Origin: Malachius bipustulatus
Lineage: Eukaryota; Arthropoda; Insecta; Coleoptera; Melyridae
Direction: 5' to 3'
Length of the DNA: 64,000 nt
NCBI GenBank assembly: GCA_910589415.1
Contig: OU342633.1
Location: 14,050,858 to 14,114,857, forward strand
The position numbers were made by a program, and so were the translations under genes. The notes under the pieces are model-generated. The model ran no database searches. It was not told the origin of the DNA and worked only from the letters and a program-made list of their open reading frames with translations. Shown piece by piece: positions 10,579 to 21,532 of this stretch. The stretch's first letter is position 1. The number at the start of each line of letters is the position of its first letter.

Positions 10579-11703
10579 GTCCGTTTTTACCTTACTAAAT
10601 TCAATTTCTTTCTTTTTATTATAACATGTACAATTTACATCATATGCTGTATGGTCGTATCTTATATTTAACTTCAATTTTTCGTTAGCTTCATAACAAT
10701 TTATGCACTTTCTTTCTACTTCCTTGCAATCTTTTGTGTTATGGTCTCCAGCACAATTGAAGCAGGTTAAACTATTCCTACATTTTTCCGCCATATGGCC
10801 ATATCCTGCACATTTATAACACCTGATAACGCTGACATATTCAAATATTTTACACCGTCTCCATCTTAAGTTCATAGTACCCTTTACCAACAACTTCTTG
10901 TTAATATCATTTTCCATTTCTACTATAACATTTACACTGTTTTTCTTATTCTTTCTGACATATGAATTCACTACTTTGATTTTCTTTGCATTTTCGTCAC
11001 TCAATTAATAATTCTGTTCTATGATGCATTTCGCAATATCATCTTTTTCCTTTTCTACATACTTTATTTCAGCATTTACAATAATCACCTTTGGCTTGAT
11101 TATTCTTGGTTCACGTACAATATATTTGTCATTCATTTCCTCCATTTTATCGCTTATTTTGTCCCTGAAATTTGCATCAGTGCAGCTTACCAATATCCCT
11201 CCATCTCTTCCATACTTTATGTTATCAACACCTATGGCCAATTTCTCAGGATCAATCAATTGCTTTATTTCTTCCGTCATTTTGTCACTATTTTGATTCG
11301 TTACTGGTTGAATGATTAACTTTTCAGCTTTACCCTTCACTGCACTACTGTCACTCAATATACCTTCTTTTCCGCCATTTTTAAATGTCTTGACTATCTC
11401 TCCATTCTCCAATATACTCTCCTCCGACAATCTACCATGTCTCTCTATCATATTCTGCTGTTGTTCTATTAAGTCCATGCATTTGTTAACTGCTGTTTTA
11501 ACTTCTTTCAGTTCATATAATAAATTCTTATTCTTACAAAGATTACATACAAACTGAATATTTGCATTACTAGTTATTATCTTTAGTTCGTCTTCTTTAA
11601 TTTTAACACATTTAGCATGACTAACACCATCGCATATCGCGCATTGTACTCTATTTCTAGACATCAGCGCCTCATCTCCACAATGAAAGCAGCTTCCTGG
11701 CAT
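10573..11703 (-). pseudogene. LINE-3 ORF1: PHD-like finger plus zinc knuckles, one internal stop
   Basis: Starts ATG at 11703. The N-terminus is a PHD-like finger (CFHCGDEALM, CAICDGVSHAKC, CNLCKN), then a coiled-coil-like segment, a conserved middle, and knuckles CYKCAGYGHMAEKC and CFNCAGDHNTKDC, with further cysteines at the end. One in-frame TAA (about 11003) separates residues 232 and 233; the frame is otherwise open for 376 codons. PHD-type ORF1 proteins occur in CR1-like LINEs and are thought to bind the element RNA. The terminator is TAG at 10572-10570 in the context ATG TAG CAA TCA, with ORF2 in the same frame. The single nonsense change makes this copy defective. Confidence 0.85.
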
Positions 11704-14210
11704 CTTGTAGTCAAAGTCCCGTCTATTTTCTGAACATAATTATGCTATACCATAAACATAAACAAAAATCAGCTGTGCTGTTCAGGAATAAACAAATGAA
11801 GAGAGATATCAGAGTCCAAGATATCGGCTATCAGGAACACGGCTACATGGCAAAAAAATGCACATAAAATATCCACTTTATTATTGCTTCACTTCCTAGT
11901 ATAGTCCAATAAAGTCTAAAAAGTCATACGTATCGATTAAGAATACACATCCTTTTGATAGTTCGATTTATTTTGTTTCATGTACGTGTTTTTATAGTAA
12001 CCGTCCAGTTTGTCTAAACACTCCATCCCGCATAAATAAGTATACGTCAACATTGGTTTTGAATGAGAATTAAATGCACAACACAAAGGATAGAATGTCA
12101 TTACGTGAATAAATTTTATGTAGTTGTCAGTGGCTCTCAAACTGACGTAAGCGGTTCAATTAAATGTTTGAATGATTCCTTCAATAATTTACGCTCCTTT
12201 ACAACTTGACAATTAACTGTTTGACATTTTCTGGTGAAATTAAAAATATTAATTCGGACGGTTAGTGAAACGTCACATCTGACTTTTTAAAGTTAATCCT
12301 AGTATATTAAACTGAATTTTCTAGGTAATCCACTACTTTTACCTGTCAGACTTTAATATCAGGTCATAGCAGCAAAACAACTTGCTCAGTATGATTTAAA
12401 TTTCAAATAATTTAAACACTTATTTACCTCAAAAAATTCAATGAACGACAGAGCACATTTAGGCACAGTACTCACTCTTAATGATTCATTAATTGCCTAC
12501 AAATCCGCGGGCTGATACGTCCATAAGAAGGTACAGGTGTTTCTCATACGTGGCCTCACATTACTCTACTACTAAGTACATGCTAACTACTCTACTACAT
12601 TCTGGTTGCCATCACAGACATACGCCCCTCGTGGAAAGGCCCCCGACTCAAATTATGGAACTTATCAGTCCAAAAAATACCTTTGTTACTTTACTTCAAC
12701 TCAAAAATCCTGTGCCGCGAAAATTGAGAGAGATACAAAATAAGGTATATTGGGAAAACTAGGTCGTTTTTAGAAACCATATTAGTTGAATTGTTTGTAA
12801 CTTTTTGTAGTTTACGAAACAATCATGATAACAATTCAACACAAAAAATGATTTTCTTTGTCAGAAAATGCCTCAGCATTATGTTAATAAAATTTCCTCC
12901 AATTGGAAGGTGTCATATTAATTAAGATAATATTTATAGCTCCCGTCATATTATGTGTCCTTAGATTTAATTGTCCTGGTATATTACCCAACTTAAAACG
13001 AATAGCTTGGTTGTTTGAGTGAGTCAACTGGACTCTAGAAACTGATAAGACAGAAAATTCACATAAAATATTGTACGCCACGATCCACCATCAACACCAC
13101 ACCCCAAATAAAATATCAAAGTCATGATCGGCAGTTCAAATAAATACACAAAAAATCTTCGATCGGAAAATAATAAAAATTGCATGATGGAAAATTCAAA
13201 AGGTCAAGAAATTGATGTTTCCATACTATAAATGATGCCCTTTTATTTGAGAATGTCCAACGAATTATCATGATAATAATTATTATGGAATTATTATCTT
13301 GATTGATATTAATGTCTGTATTACCTGAATAATCTGAACTAATATTTGTGAAAATTGATGATTTGCTTAAGTATTATCTCTCAAATAAAATAATAATATT
13401 TTATGGTTTTAGTTAGCCCTTTGTTATTCTGGACATATAAATTTTGTTTCTAGTGATTGATCAAAACTCTTGTCATAAAAGGATTTCATGATCAATTTTG
13501 TATTACCATTTATTGGTACTACCAAATGCAGTCCATTTATTTATGTTAGTCATTAAGACATACTGAACTTCCTGAGCTTTCCAGGTTAAATATAATTCAT
13601 GTCATCATTGATCAAATTTTCTAGGTTCTAAAATTATTAATAAATTATTTATAGTTGGACTTATGGGCAGTGATAGATTAGATCTCTAGGGATCATTATA
13701 CTTGTGTTTGATGAAAACACGAATTTCTGAGACCAATAAATGTTTTGATCTGACCTGGTAAATTATTTGCAGAGCGGAAGGGTTGAACCTCTGCTAAATG
13801 TAGGTACGCGTGCCCTCTTCGGCCGAAGTCCTTGTCGTCGCTGCACAGGTGTTGCCGGTAGACTCGATCCATCCGTTACCTTTCGAATCCTCCTCTGTTT
13901 CGCCGTCACCTCAGATTCAGCAACAGTAGACAATTTCCTCGTGCGTCCCAATTTCCAGTACTTCTTTGGTTCAATTATGATTGATCTGCTTCTAGTCCGT
14001 CCCGAAATTATTATGAAGGTATTATATTCTTAAGTTCACCAAATTTTCACCAAACAACGATTTATTAAGTACAAAACCTATTCAACACTGTCACAAGTCT
14101 ACACACGCTGGCAAATTCATAAAAGTTTCCGTGATTGTTTACGAAGAATCGAGTTCGATAAAACAGCCGCTTCAAATGTTTTATAATATAAACAGGGACA
14201 CAAAAAAATG
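11704..14210. other. Non-coding, AT-rich
   Basis: The first 60 bases may be the LINE-3 5' UTR. The rest holds no supported gene. Small open frames (11937-12140, 12493-12762, 12884-13081, 13763-13951) show no domains I recognise. Short inverted runs of AATTATCATGATAATAATT type occur around 13260-13300. Confidence 0.4.
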
Positions 14211-14214
14211 ATAT

Positions 14215-15125
14215 AAGAACGTCACGCGTCTTCTCAGTTCGTTTGCGCGTAAAATAGTTTAACACGGTGACACCAAAAATAACGAGAGTCGTAAGTATAA
14301 AGAATTCATTAACACAGTCACGTAGTTTTCAGAAAAAGTCGAAAAGTCAACATTTAATAAAAATTACAGATCTCGGCATCGACAAAAAATATTCCGCGAC
14401 GTCATGAGTCTTTACCCTTTGAAAGTTCAAAAGCAAGTCCCCTTTCTTCTGTCCTGTCTCAGCGGTCCTGAGTTGTCTTTTTACCTCGCCTCTTTCTCCC
14501 TGTCATTCTCAATTTTCGAAACGTCATTCGTCCGTGGATTTTAAGTCATCCCCTTCTTGACCTTTTTTCTGGACTTAGGCGGTTCTCTGGTTTTCTATTG
14601 GTGGCCACTATTCAACCACCGCCTCTCGTAGCTTCTCATTGGTTTTGGTAATTTTGTCACTATCTATCATAGAGTCTGACAGTGCATCTTCGCCAAGCTT
14701 GTTCTTTTAATTGCCTCTGTCAAGCGTAGCAATTTCTGGTTCTAATTTATACATCATAAATTTCACACTTTCAGTCAAAAGTCAACCTCTTTGTTGTTTT
14801 CTGCGATGGATCCTTCAGCCACTTGCTCGAACTGTCGATCGTTACATCTTATCTAAACATTGAGGACCTGATTTATATTTCCGTGTCGAGCATATGCAAG
14901 GTATTCGCTAGCCGTCCGAGGTGGTCCCTTCCTGCACGTGGTTCTTTTCTTATGCACTTATGAAGATTTCAGCCTGATCGAATTGCACCCTTTTTCAGGC
15001 ACCAGATGTGATTGCCGTTTTCTTCGTGACCGTAACAAATGACCTACTTGGATTTTAGAATGTGCTGTTCACAGAGATTGTATTTTACTGAAGGATTTAT
15101 GTTAATTTTCCATTAATGTTAAATT
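14215..15125 (+). other. Unidentified 0.9-kb insert, left-arm copy
   Basis: Same sequence as 20536-21532, inverted. No long frame is open. ATTGG boxes occur near 14600 and 14640. AATAAA and a short A-run lie at the LINE-proximal end (15165-15192). The A-rich end suggests an RNA-derived insert, but no donor gene is recognised. Confidence 0.45.
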
Positions 15126-15130
15126 AGTGT

Positions 15131-15913
15131 CTTGAAAAGCGAAAAAAATGTAGAGAGATAAAAATAAAACTCATGAAATGGCCAAAAAAATCTGTTGGGG
15201 TATGGTCGGATTGTCTCAGATCCAAATTGGATGATTGCATTATTGTGTGGCCACCCTACTACACATGTCACATTGGTCAGGTCGGGCGTATTCAGAGGAG
15301 GTTTTTGAAAATGCTCAGTTATAGGGTGCATAATGAGTTTCCCACTAGAGGCTTTGACCATGACTTGCTGCTGAAACAATTCGACTTCATGTCACTGGAG
15401 AAGAGGCGGAAGCTAGTCGCTGTTGAATTTTTATACTGTCTCTTCCATAACCTTATCGACTGCTCATCAATAATTCAACTTTTTTATTTTCCTATCCCTC
15501 GCTCAAATTCTAGAAATATAAGAACGTTTGCCTTGCGCACAGCAAGGTCAAATGTACTTCTAAAATCGCCGGTGTACGTTATGTCAACCTGCTTTAATCT
15601 CTAGTTTTTGTGACCTAAATGCCAGCTCCTTAACTGATATATTGCGGGTTGCTGATTTTGAATTTTTAGATACTGTTTTTTATTTGTTTTTCTTTATTCC
15701 TTGGGTGGGGTGAGGGTTCTGAATGACTTTCTTTTCTTCGATCCCTTACTTGCTTTCTATATTGTTAAATATTTTATAATACATAGTGTAACTATTTTAA
15801 TGGTATGATGTTTTTGTCTGCACATATAATTACTACTCTTTAGATATATTGTCCTGTTATTGGATTTGTTGTAAATCTGTTGGGCAATAAACTATTATTA
15901 TTATTATTATTAT
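15131..15913 (+). pseudogene. LINE-1 RT C-terminus and 3' UTR, left-arm copy
   Basis: The frame 15173-15604 encodes the end of a CR1-like ORF2 (CLRSKLDDCIIVW, IQRRFLKMLSYR, then MSLEKRRKLVAVEFLY). It decays by frameshift near 15540-15600. The 3' UTR runs to GGGCAATAAACTATTATTATT; the TTA repeats are the LINE 3' tail, not an independent microsatellite. The first residues of the open frame are read through the adjoining insert. The matching right-arm copy is 19849-20580. Confidence 0.82.
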
Positions 15914-16289
15914 TAAAAATAAATATTTTAAAAGCTTTTCAGGCAACAAACATTCTGATGAAAAAAAAAACAATAGATCACTCTACTAATACTAATGGTA
16001 ATACATTATCAATATTAAGCCACTAAAAATCAAATTGCAGACTGACACAGATATGAGGTAAATGTTTGTTTATTTTTTTCTTGGCAGAAGTTGCCAGTAA
16101 ACACTCTTCACAAATCACAAGTAATGGAAGTCAAGATTTTTAAAATGAACAACTCAAACTTTTTATTTCTCACAAACATTCTCATGAAAAAAAAAACAAT
16201 AGATCACTTTACTAATACTAATGAAACATATTATCAATATTGAGCCACTAAAAATAAGCAAACAAAAATCGTGAACCTGGTCAGAAAAA
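15914..16289 (-). repeat. Tandemly repeated primase 3' UTR, left arm
   Basis: Two diverged units repeat the end of the primase coding region and its 3' UTR: the LPATSAKKKK-coding stretch, the CTCATATCTGTGTCAGTCTG block, and TTAGTGGCTTAATATTGATAAT. One unit is the real gene end (16290 onward) and the second lies at about 15940-16135. The same arrangement is seen in the right arm. Confidence 0.75.
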
Positions 16290-17264
16290 TTACAGACTGA
16301 CACAGATATGAGGTAGATGTTTGTTCACTTTTTTTTTCTTGGCAGAAGTTGCCGGTAAACACTGCTCCCGCTTGCTACAACCACTACAGCCCTCTCCAGG
16401 GTATATATCTTCAATGTCTGGCACATTCAGAAGGTCAAGCTCCTTGCTTTTCTTAACCCATTGCAGAGGATGTTCGATGGTATCATTTGGCAGGGAGTGT
16501 TTACCTCCGTGAGTGGCTTTGAAATGTCGAACAGAAGCTTTCTGATACTTGCCCTCTGACGACAGCTCAATTATCGCTTGTGCATCTGCCGATGATACAA
16601 TTTGTTGTTGGAGAAATTTATTAAGATGGACAGCATCGTACTGTCTAAAAGGACAGCCATTCATTTCCAATGGAGCTGTGGTCTGCTCAATGATCTGTTT
16701 ACAGTCGTGAGCTCGTTCATCGATGCGTGACCCTACTAAACCATACATATGTCGAAACTTGTAATGATGCTCAGAATGGTACTTCTTTTCGTCAATTTTC
16801 TTTGTGAACTCTTTCTTCCAAAAATCTACTGCGTCTACACAGGGCAACCCCAGATCCTTGCGAAAAAGTCCGTACTGCTTCCGGGAAAAGTAGCGCAAAT
16901 GATGTTTTTTTCTCAGTGCAGTGTGAAGTGTCGCCATACACGGAGGAAAGTGACGTTTCGAGACCAACTTGTCCAGCTCTTTGGCTTTAACACTACGTCC
17001 AAGAATCTTCTTCCGCACCAAACCGTTGTCGCTGCTATAATAATCTACCAAACCCGTGGACATAACAGGATCCAACAGATGTATAAGGACTACCATAAGA
17101 TGAACTACACGGACATCTAGACCTTCTTCGGAACGTTGGGGAGCCACCTTTATCAACTGCCACAGAAGGGGTTTCTTCATGGCATAACCGACATAGTGGA
17201 GCAGGTTTGATGATAGGAAGTAGGCTTTGCCCTCCTTCAGATAGCAGAGTCGCTGTTCAAGCAA
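16290..17264 (-). pseudogene. PRIM2: DNA primase large subunit (PriL), 5' truncated, left-arm copy
   Basis: 324 open codons match the C-terminal two thirds of eukaryotic PriL, the partner of the catalytic primase subunit in the polymerase alpha-primase complex. Family blocks: HFPPCMATLHTALR (first Fe-S cysteine), HHLRYFSRKQYGLF, LGLPCVDAVDFWKKEF, YKFRHMYG, HDCKQII (second cysteine) and NGCPFRQYDAVHLNKFL (third cysteine). The fourth ligand, expected in KYQxACxxxF, is serine (KYQKASVRHF). The apparent start is TTG, the frame is open a little further upstream without ATG, and the first 200 or so residues of the usual protein of about 510 are missing. It may be a single exon or a truncated retrocopy. 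Differs from the right-arm copy by Gly/Glu, Lys/Asn and Gly/Asp changes. Confidence 0.85.
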
Positions 17265-17478
17265 AGTTGGGATCTCGATATAATTAACACAAAACCTTCT
17301 TGCGCATCAATCGAATGAATAGTGTATTTTTATACGATTCAATAATGAATATTTTCACCGCTTTTCAAATTGGCCTTCTAAAATTTTTCATTATTATATC
17401 ATGAAATTAGCGTAGTTGTTTAAACTGAGAATTTCAATTCAATTCCTTTGAAAACTATGCCCATAAACGGTTACGGAA

Positions 17479-18280
17479 ATTTAATCATTTTTTCCTTTTT
17501 CCTACTCCCGCCACTGGCTTTTTAATAGAAATAATACAAATTTTATTGCATTACCTCAAATTTCCAATAAATTTCTTCCAATCTTTAATGTGGGTGAAAA
17601 GTTTTATTTTTTTTTATTTTGCTTAAACAGTGGTTCAAAAAGTAAACAGTGGTTCAAAAAATAGCAATTTTTTCTAAAATTCAAAAAGTCGCCATTTTGG
17701 AACCGCTCGACCGATTTTACTTAAATACAGTGCCAGACCACTCCTTGTGGATATCTTACTCCCACAAAAATTTTAACCCCGTAGATTGAAAACTGCGACC
17801 TAAAACCGTGCCTCATAGACGGGTTTTTTGGAAATTTGAAGGGACGCGATTGGTAGAAGTAACGCAACTTTGGTAAATTTAATTAACGAAAATCAAACGT
17901 CATTTCAAAGTTTCACAAGAGTAAAAAATGTCATTCACTAATCTTGAAAGCTTAGCTACAGGAGCGTATGTAAAATTTTAGAGAAAGAAACATCACTGTA
18001 AAAAACAAGGTCTCTTCCGAGACCTTGGCCTGATGATAGCGTCGGGCCTTCGACCCTCCATACTCCAGGCCTTCGGCCCGGAGTTTCATTAAATTGTCCG
18101 TCAACGTTAAAATTTTTCATGTTAATTGTTCATGTTTTTTTTCGTGTTAACATTTTTCTTTAACGCTACACGGCCCTGTGATCAGTAGATTCAGCGTCAT
18201 AGTTAAAATCTGTCATTCATCTCTTTTTGTGTTAAGTTTTTCTATATCGCTCCTGAAGGACCAATATAAAATATGGGAAC
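17479..18280. other. Spacer between inverted-repeat arms, with two hairpins
   Basis: 802 bp of unique sequence without a gene. CAAGGTCTC TTCC GAGACCTTG (18006-18027) is a perfect 9-bp stem with a 4-base loop. ACTCCAGGCC TTC GGCCCGGAGT (18062-18084) is a second, GC-rich stem with one mismatch. The geometric centre of the palindrome (about 17880) carries neither. Confidence 0.6.
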
Positions 18281-18498
18281 TTCCGTAATCGTTTATGAGC
18301 ATAGTTTTCAAAGGAATTGAATTGAAATTATCAGTTTAAACAACTACGCTAATTTCATGATATACTTAACAATGAAAAATTTCAGAAGGCCAATTTGAAA
18401 AGCGGTGAAAATATTCATTATTGAATCGTATAAAAATACACTATTCATTCGATTGATGCGCAAGAAGGTTTTGTGTTAATTATATCGAGATCCCAACT

Positions 18499-19473
18499 TT
18501 GCTTGAACAGCGACTCTGCTATCTGAAGGAGGGCAAAGCCTACTTCCTATCATCAAACCTGCTCCACTATGTCGGTTATGCCATGAAGAAACCCCTTCTG
18601 TGGCAGTTGATAAAGGTGGCTCCCCAACGTTCCGAAGAAGGTCTAGATGTCCGTGTAGTTCATCTTATGGTAGTCCTTATACATCTGTTGGATCCTGTTA
18701 TGTCCACGGGTTTGGTAGATTATTATAGCAGCGACAACGGTTTGGTGCGGAAGAAGATTCTTGAACGTAGTGTTAAAGCCAAAGAGCTGGACAAGTTGGT
18801 CTCGAAACGTCACTTTCCTCCGTGTATGGCGACACTTCACACTGCACTGAGAAAAAACCATCATTTGCGCTACTTTTCCCGGAAGCAATACGGACTCTTT
18901 CGCAAGGATCTGGGGTTGCCCTGTGTAGACGCAGTAGATTTTTGGAAGAAAGAGTTCACAAAGAAAATTGACGAAAAGAAGTACCATTCTGAGCATCATT
19001 ACAAGTTTCGACATATGTATGATTTAGTAGGGTCACGCATCGATGAACGAGCTCACGACTGTAAACAGATCATTGAGCAGACCACAGCTCCATTGGAAAT
19101 GAATGGCTGTCCTTTTAGACAGTACGATGCTGTCCATCTTAATAAATTTCTCCAACAACAAATTGTATCATCGGCAGATGCACAAGCGATAATTGAGCTG
19201 TCGTCAGAGGGCAAGTATCAGAAAGCTTCTGTTCGACATTTCAAAGCCACTCACGGAGGTAAACACTCCCTGCCAAATGATACCATCGAACATCCTCTGC
19301 AATGGGTTAAGAAAAGCAAGGAGCTTGACCTTCTGAATGTGCCAGACATTGAAGATATATACCCTGGAGAGGGCTGTAGTGGTTGTAGCAAGCGGGAGCA
19401 GTGTTTACCGGCAACTTCTGCCAAGAAAAAAAAAGTGAACAAACATCTACCTCATATCTGTGTCAGTCTGTAA
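18499..19473 (+). pseudogene. PRIM2: DNA primase large subunit (PriL), 5' truncated, right-arm copy
   Basis: Same 324-codon frame as the left arm, without stop or shift. The frame extends upstream to a TGA near 18456 through CVNYIEIPT, which resembles the YKIPF block of the family, but no ATG precedes the conserved region. The first internal ATG would give a protein lacking another 28 residues. Three of four Fe-S cysteines are present (FPPCM, HDCK, NGCPF); the fourth position is Ser (TCT, one base from TGT). The end LPATSAKKKKVNKHLPHICVSL is followed by TAA. Either the Fe-S site works differently in this paralogue or the gene is dead. Intactness of the frame in both arms could reflect a recent duplication rather than selection. 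Confidence 0.85.
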
Positions 19474-19848
19474 TTTTTCTGACCAGGTTCACGATTTTTG
19501 TTTGCTTATTTTTAGTGGCTCAATATTGATAATCTGTTTCATTAGTATTAGTAAAGTGATCTATTGTTTTTTTTTTTCATGAGAATGTTTGTGAGAAATA
19601 AAAAGTTTGAGTTGTTCATTTTAAAAATCTTGACTTCCATTACTTGTGATTTGTGAAGAGTATTTACTGGCAACTTCTGCCAAGAAAAAAATAAACAAAC
19701 ATTTACCTCATATCTGTGTCAGTCTGCAATTTGATTTTTAGTGGCTTAATATTGATAATGTATTACCATTAGTATTAGTAGAGTGATCTATTGTTTTTTT
19801 TTCATCAAAATGTTTGTTGCCTGAAAAGCTTTTAAAATATTTATTTTT
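19474..19848 (+). repeat. Primase 3' UTR with tandem unit, right arm
   Basis: The gene end and 3' UTR (GTCAGTCTG through the TTAGTGGCTCAATATTGATAAT block) are repeated once at about 19655-19810, including the CTGGCAACTTCTGCCAAG coding tail. LINE-1 then interrupts at 19849, flanked by ATTTTT. A third, more diverged unit lies on the far side of LINE-1 (24738-24985). Confidence 0.75.
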
Positions 19849-20580
19849 AATAATAATAATAATAATAGTTTATTGCCCAACAGATTTACAACAAATCCAA
19901 TAACAGGACAATATCTAAAGAGTAGTAATTATATGTGCAGACAAAAACATCATACCATTAAAATAGTTACACTATGTATTATAAAATATTTAACAATATA
20001 GAAAGCAAGTAAGGGATCGAAGAAAAGAAAGTCATTCAGAACCCTCACCCCACCCAAGGAATAAAGAAAACAAACAAATAAAAAACAGTATCTAAAAATT
20101 GAAAATCAGCAACCCGCAATATATCAGTTAAGGAGCTGGCATTTAGGTCACAAAAACTAGAGATTAAAGCAGGTTGACATAACGTACACCGGCGATTTTT
20201 GAAGTACATTTGACCTCGCAAGGCAAACGTTCTTATATTTCTAGAATTTGAGCGAGGGATATGAAAATTAAAAAGTTGAAGTATTGATGAGCAGTCGATA
20301 CGGTTATGGAAGAGACAGTATAAAAATTCAACAGCGACTAGCTTCCGCCTCTTCTCCAGTGACATGAAGTCAATTTGTTTCAGCAGCAAGTCTAATCAAA
20401 GCCTCTAGTGGGAAACTCATTATGCACCCTATAACTGAGCATTTTCAAAAACCTCCTCTGAATACGCCCGACCTGACCAATGTGACATGTGTAGTAGGGT
20501 GACCACACAATACTGCAATAATCCAATTTGGATCTGAGACAATCCGACCATACCCCAACAGATTTTTTTGCCCATTTCAT
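19849..20580 (-). pseudogene. LINE-1 RT C-terminus and 3' tail
   Basis: Two adjoining frames (20580-20392 and 20389-20045) encode CLRSKLDYCSIVWSPYY, IQRRFLKMLSYR and SLEKRRKLVAVEFLYCLF, divided by one frame change at the GFD residues. The 3' UTR ends in TATTATTATT beside the primase 3' UTR. It is the better preserved twin of 15131-15913. Confidence 0.82.
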
Positions 20581-21532
20581 GAGTTTTATTTTTATCTCTC
20601 TACATTTTTTTCGCTTTTCAAGAAACTAATTTAACATTAATGGAAAATTAACATAAATCCTTCAGTGAAATACAATCTCTGTGAACAGCACATTCTAAAA
20701 TCCAAGTACTTAGGTCATTTGTTACGGCCACGAAGAAAACGGCAATCACATCTGGTGCCTGAAAAACGGTGCAATTCGATCAGCCTGAAATCTTCATAAG
20801 TGCATAAGAAAAGAACCACGTGCAGGAAGGGACCACCTCGGACGGCTAGCGAATACCTTGCATATGCTCGACACGGAAATATAAATCAGGTCCTCAATGT
20901 TTAGATAAGATGTAACGATCGACAGTTCGAGCAAGTGGCTGAAGGATCCATCGCAGAAAACAACAAAGAGGTTGACTTTTGACTGGAAGTGTGAAATTTA
21001 TGATGTATAAATTAGAACTAGAAATTGCTAGGCTTGACAGAGGCAATTAAAAGAACAAGCTTTGCGAAGATGCACTGTCAGACTCTATGATAGATAGTGA
21101 CAAAATTACCAAAACCAATGAGAAGCTACGAGAGGCGGTGGTTGAATAGTGGCCACCAATAGAAAACCAGAGAAGCGACTAAGTCCAGAAAAAAGGTCAA
21201 GAGGATGACTTAAAATCCACGGACGAATGACGTTTCGAAAATTGAGAATGACAGGGAGAAAGAGGCGAGGTGAACAGACAACTCAGGACCGCTGAGACAG
21301 GACAGAAGAAAGGGGACTTGCTTTTTAACTTTCAAAGAGTAAAGACGTCGCGGAATATTTTTTGTCGATGCCGAGATCTGTAATTTTTATTAAGTGTTGA
21401 CTTTTCGACTTTTTCTCAAAAATACGTGACTGTGTTAATGAATTCTTTATACTTACGACTCTCGTTATGTTTGGTGTCACCATGTTAAACTATTTTCCGC
21501 GCAAACGAACTGAGAAGACGCGTGACGTTCTT
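20536..21532 (-). other. 1-kb insert within LINE-1, 17/18-bp flanking repeat
   Basis: ATAATCCAATTTGGATCT (20518-20535) and ATATTCCAATTTGGATCT (21533-21550) flank the insert and could be its target duplication. The insert has no long frame. On the minus strand it ends with AATAAAACTCATGAAATGGG and a run of seven A. This resembles a reverse-transcribed transcript inserted by LINE machinery. The alternative is that the flanking match is just the conserved LINE coding block RSKL(E/D)Y from two LINE copies. Confidence 0.5.

Larger units (their letters stand above)
14211..17478 (-). repeat. Left arm of a 3.27-kb inverted repeat
   Basis: The reverse complement of this arm aligns end to end with 18281-21536. 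From the outside in it holds a 0.9-kb unidentified segment, the LINE-1 3' end, tandem primase 3' UTR units, the primase coding region, and about 200 bp upstream of it. The two primase products differ at only three residues. The outer border falls at ATATAAGAACG, just where the right arm passes into LINE-1 reverse transcriptase sequence that the left arm lacks. The left arm therefore looks like the derived copy. Confidence 0.93.

Noticed and set aside
14590..14650. ATTGG boxes as a possible promoter
   Set aside because: Only two short matches, no nearby start or coding region; promoter function unsupported.
15885..15915. TTA microsatellite, also near 19850 and 22247
   Set aside because: Each run is the 3' tail of a LINE at its junction, not a free-standing microsatellite.
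16749..17120. Plus-strand 123-codon frame, repeated inverted at 18643-19014
   Set aside because: Antisense shadow of the primase coding region; its conservation is explained by the inverted repeat.
18499..19473. Calling the primase frame a complete host gene
   Set aside because: No ATG before the conserved region, N-terminal third absent, one Fe-S ligand missing, duplicated within a TE-rich palindrome.
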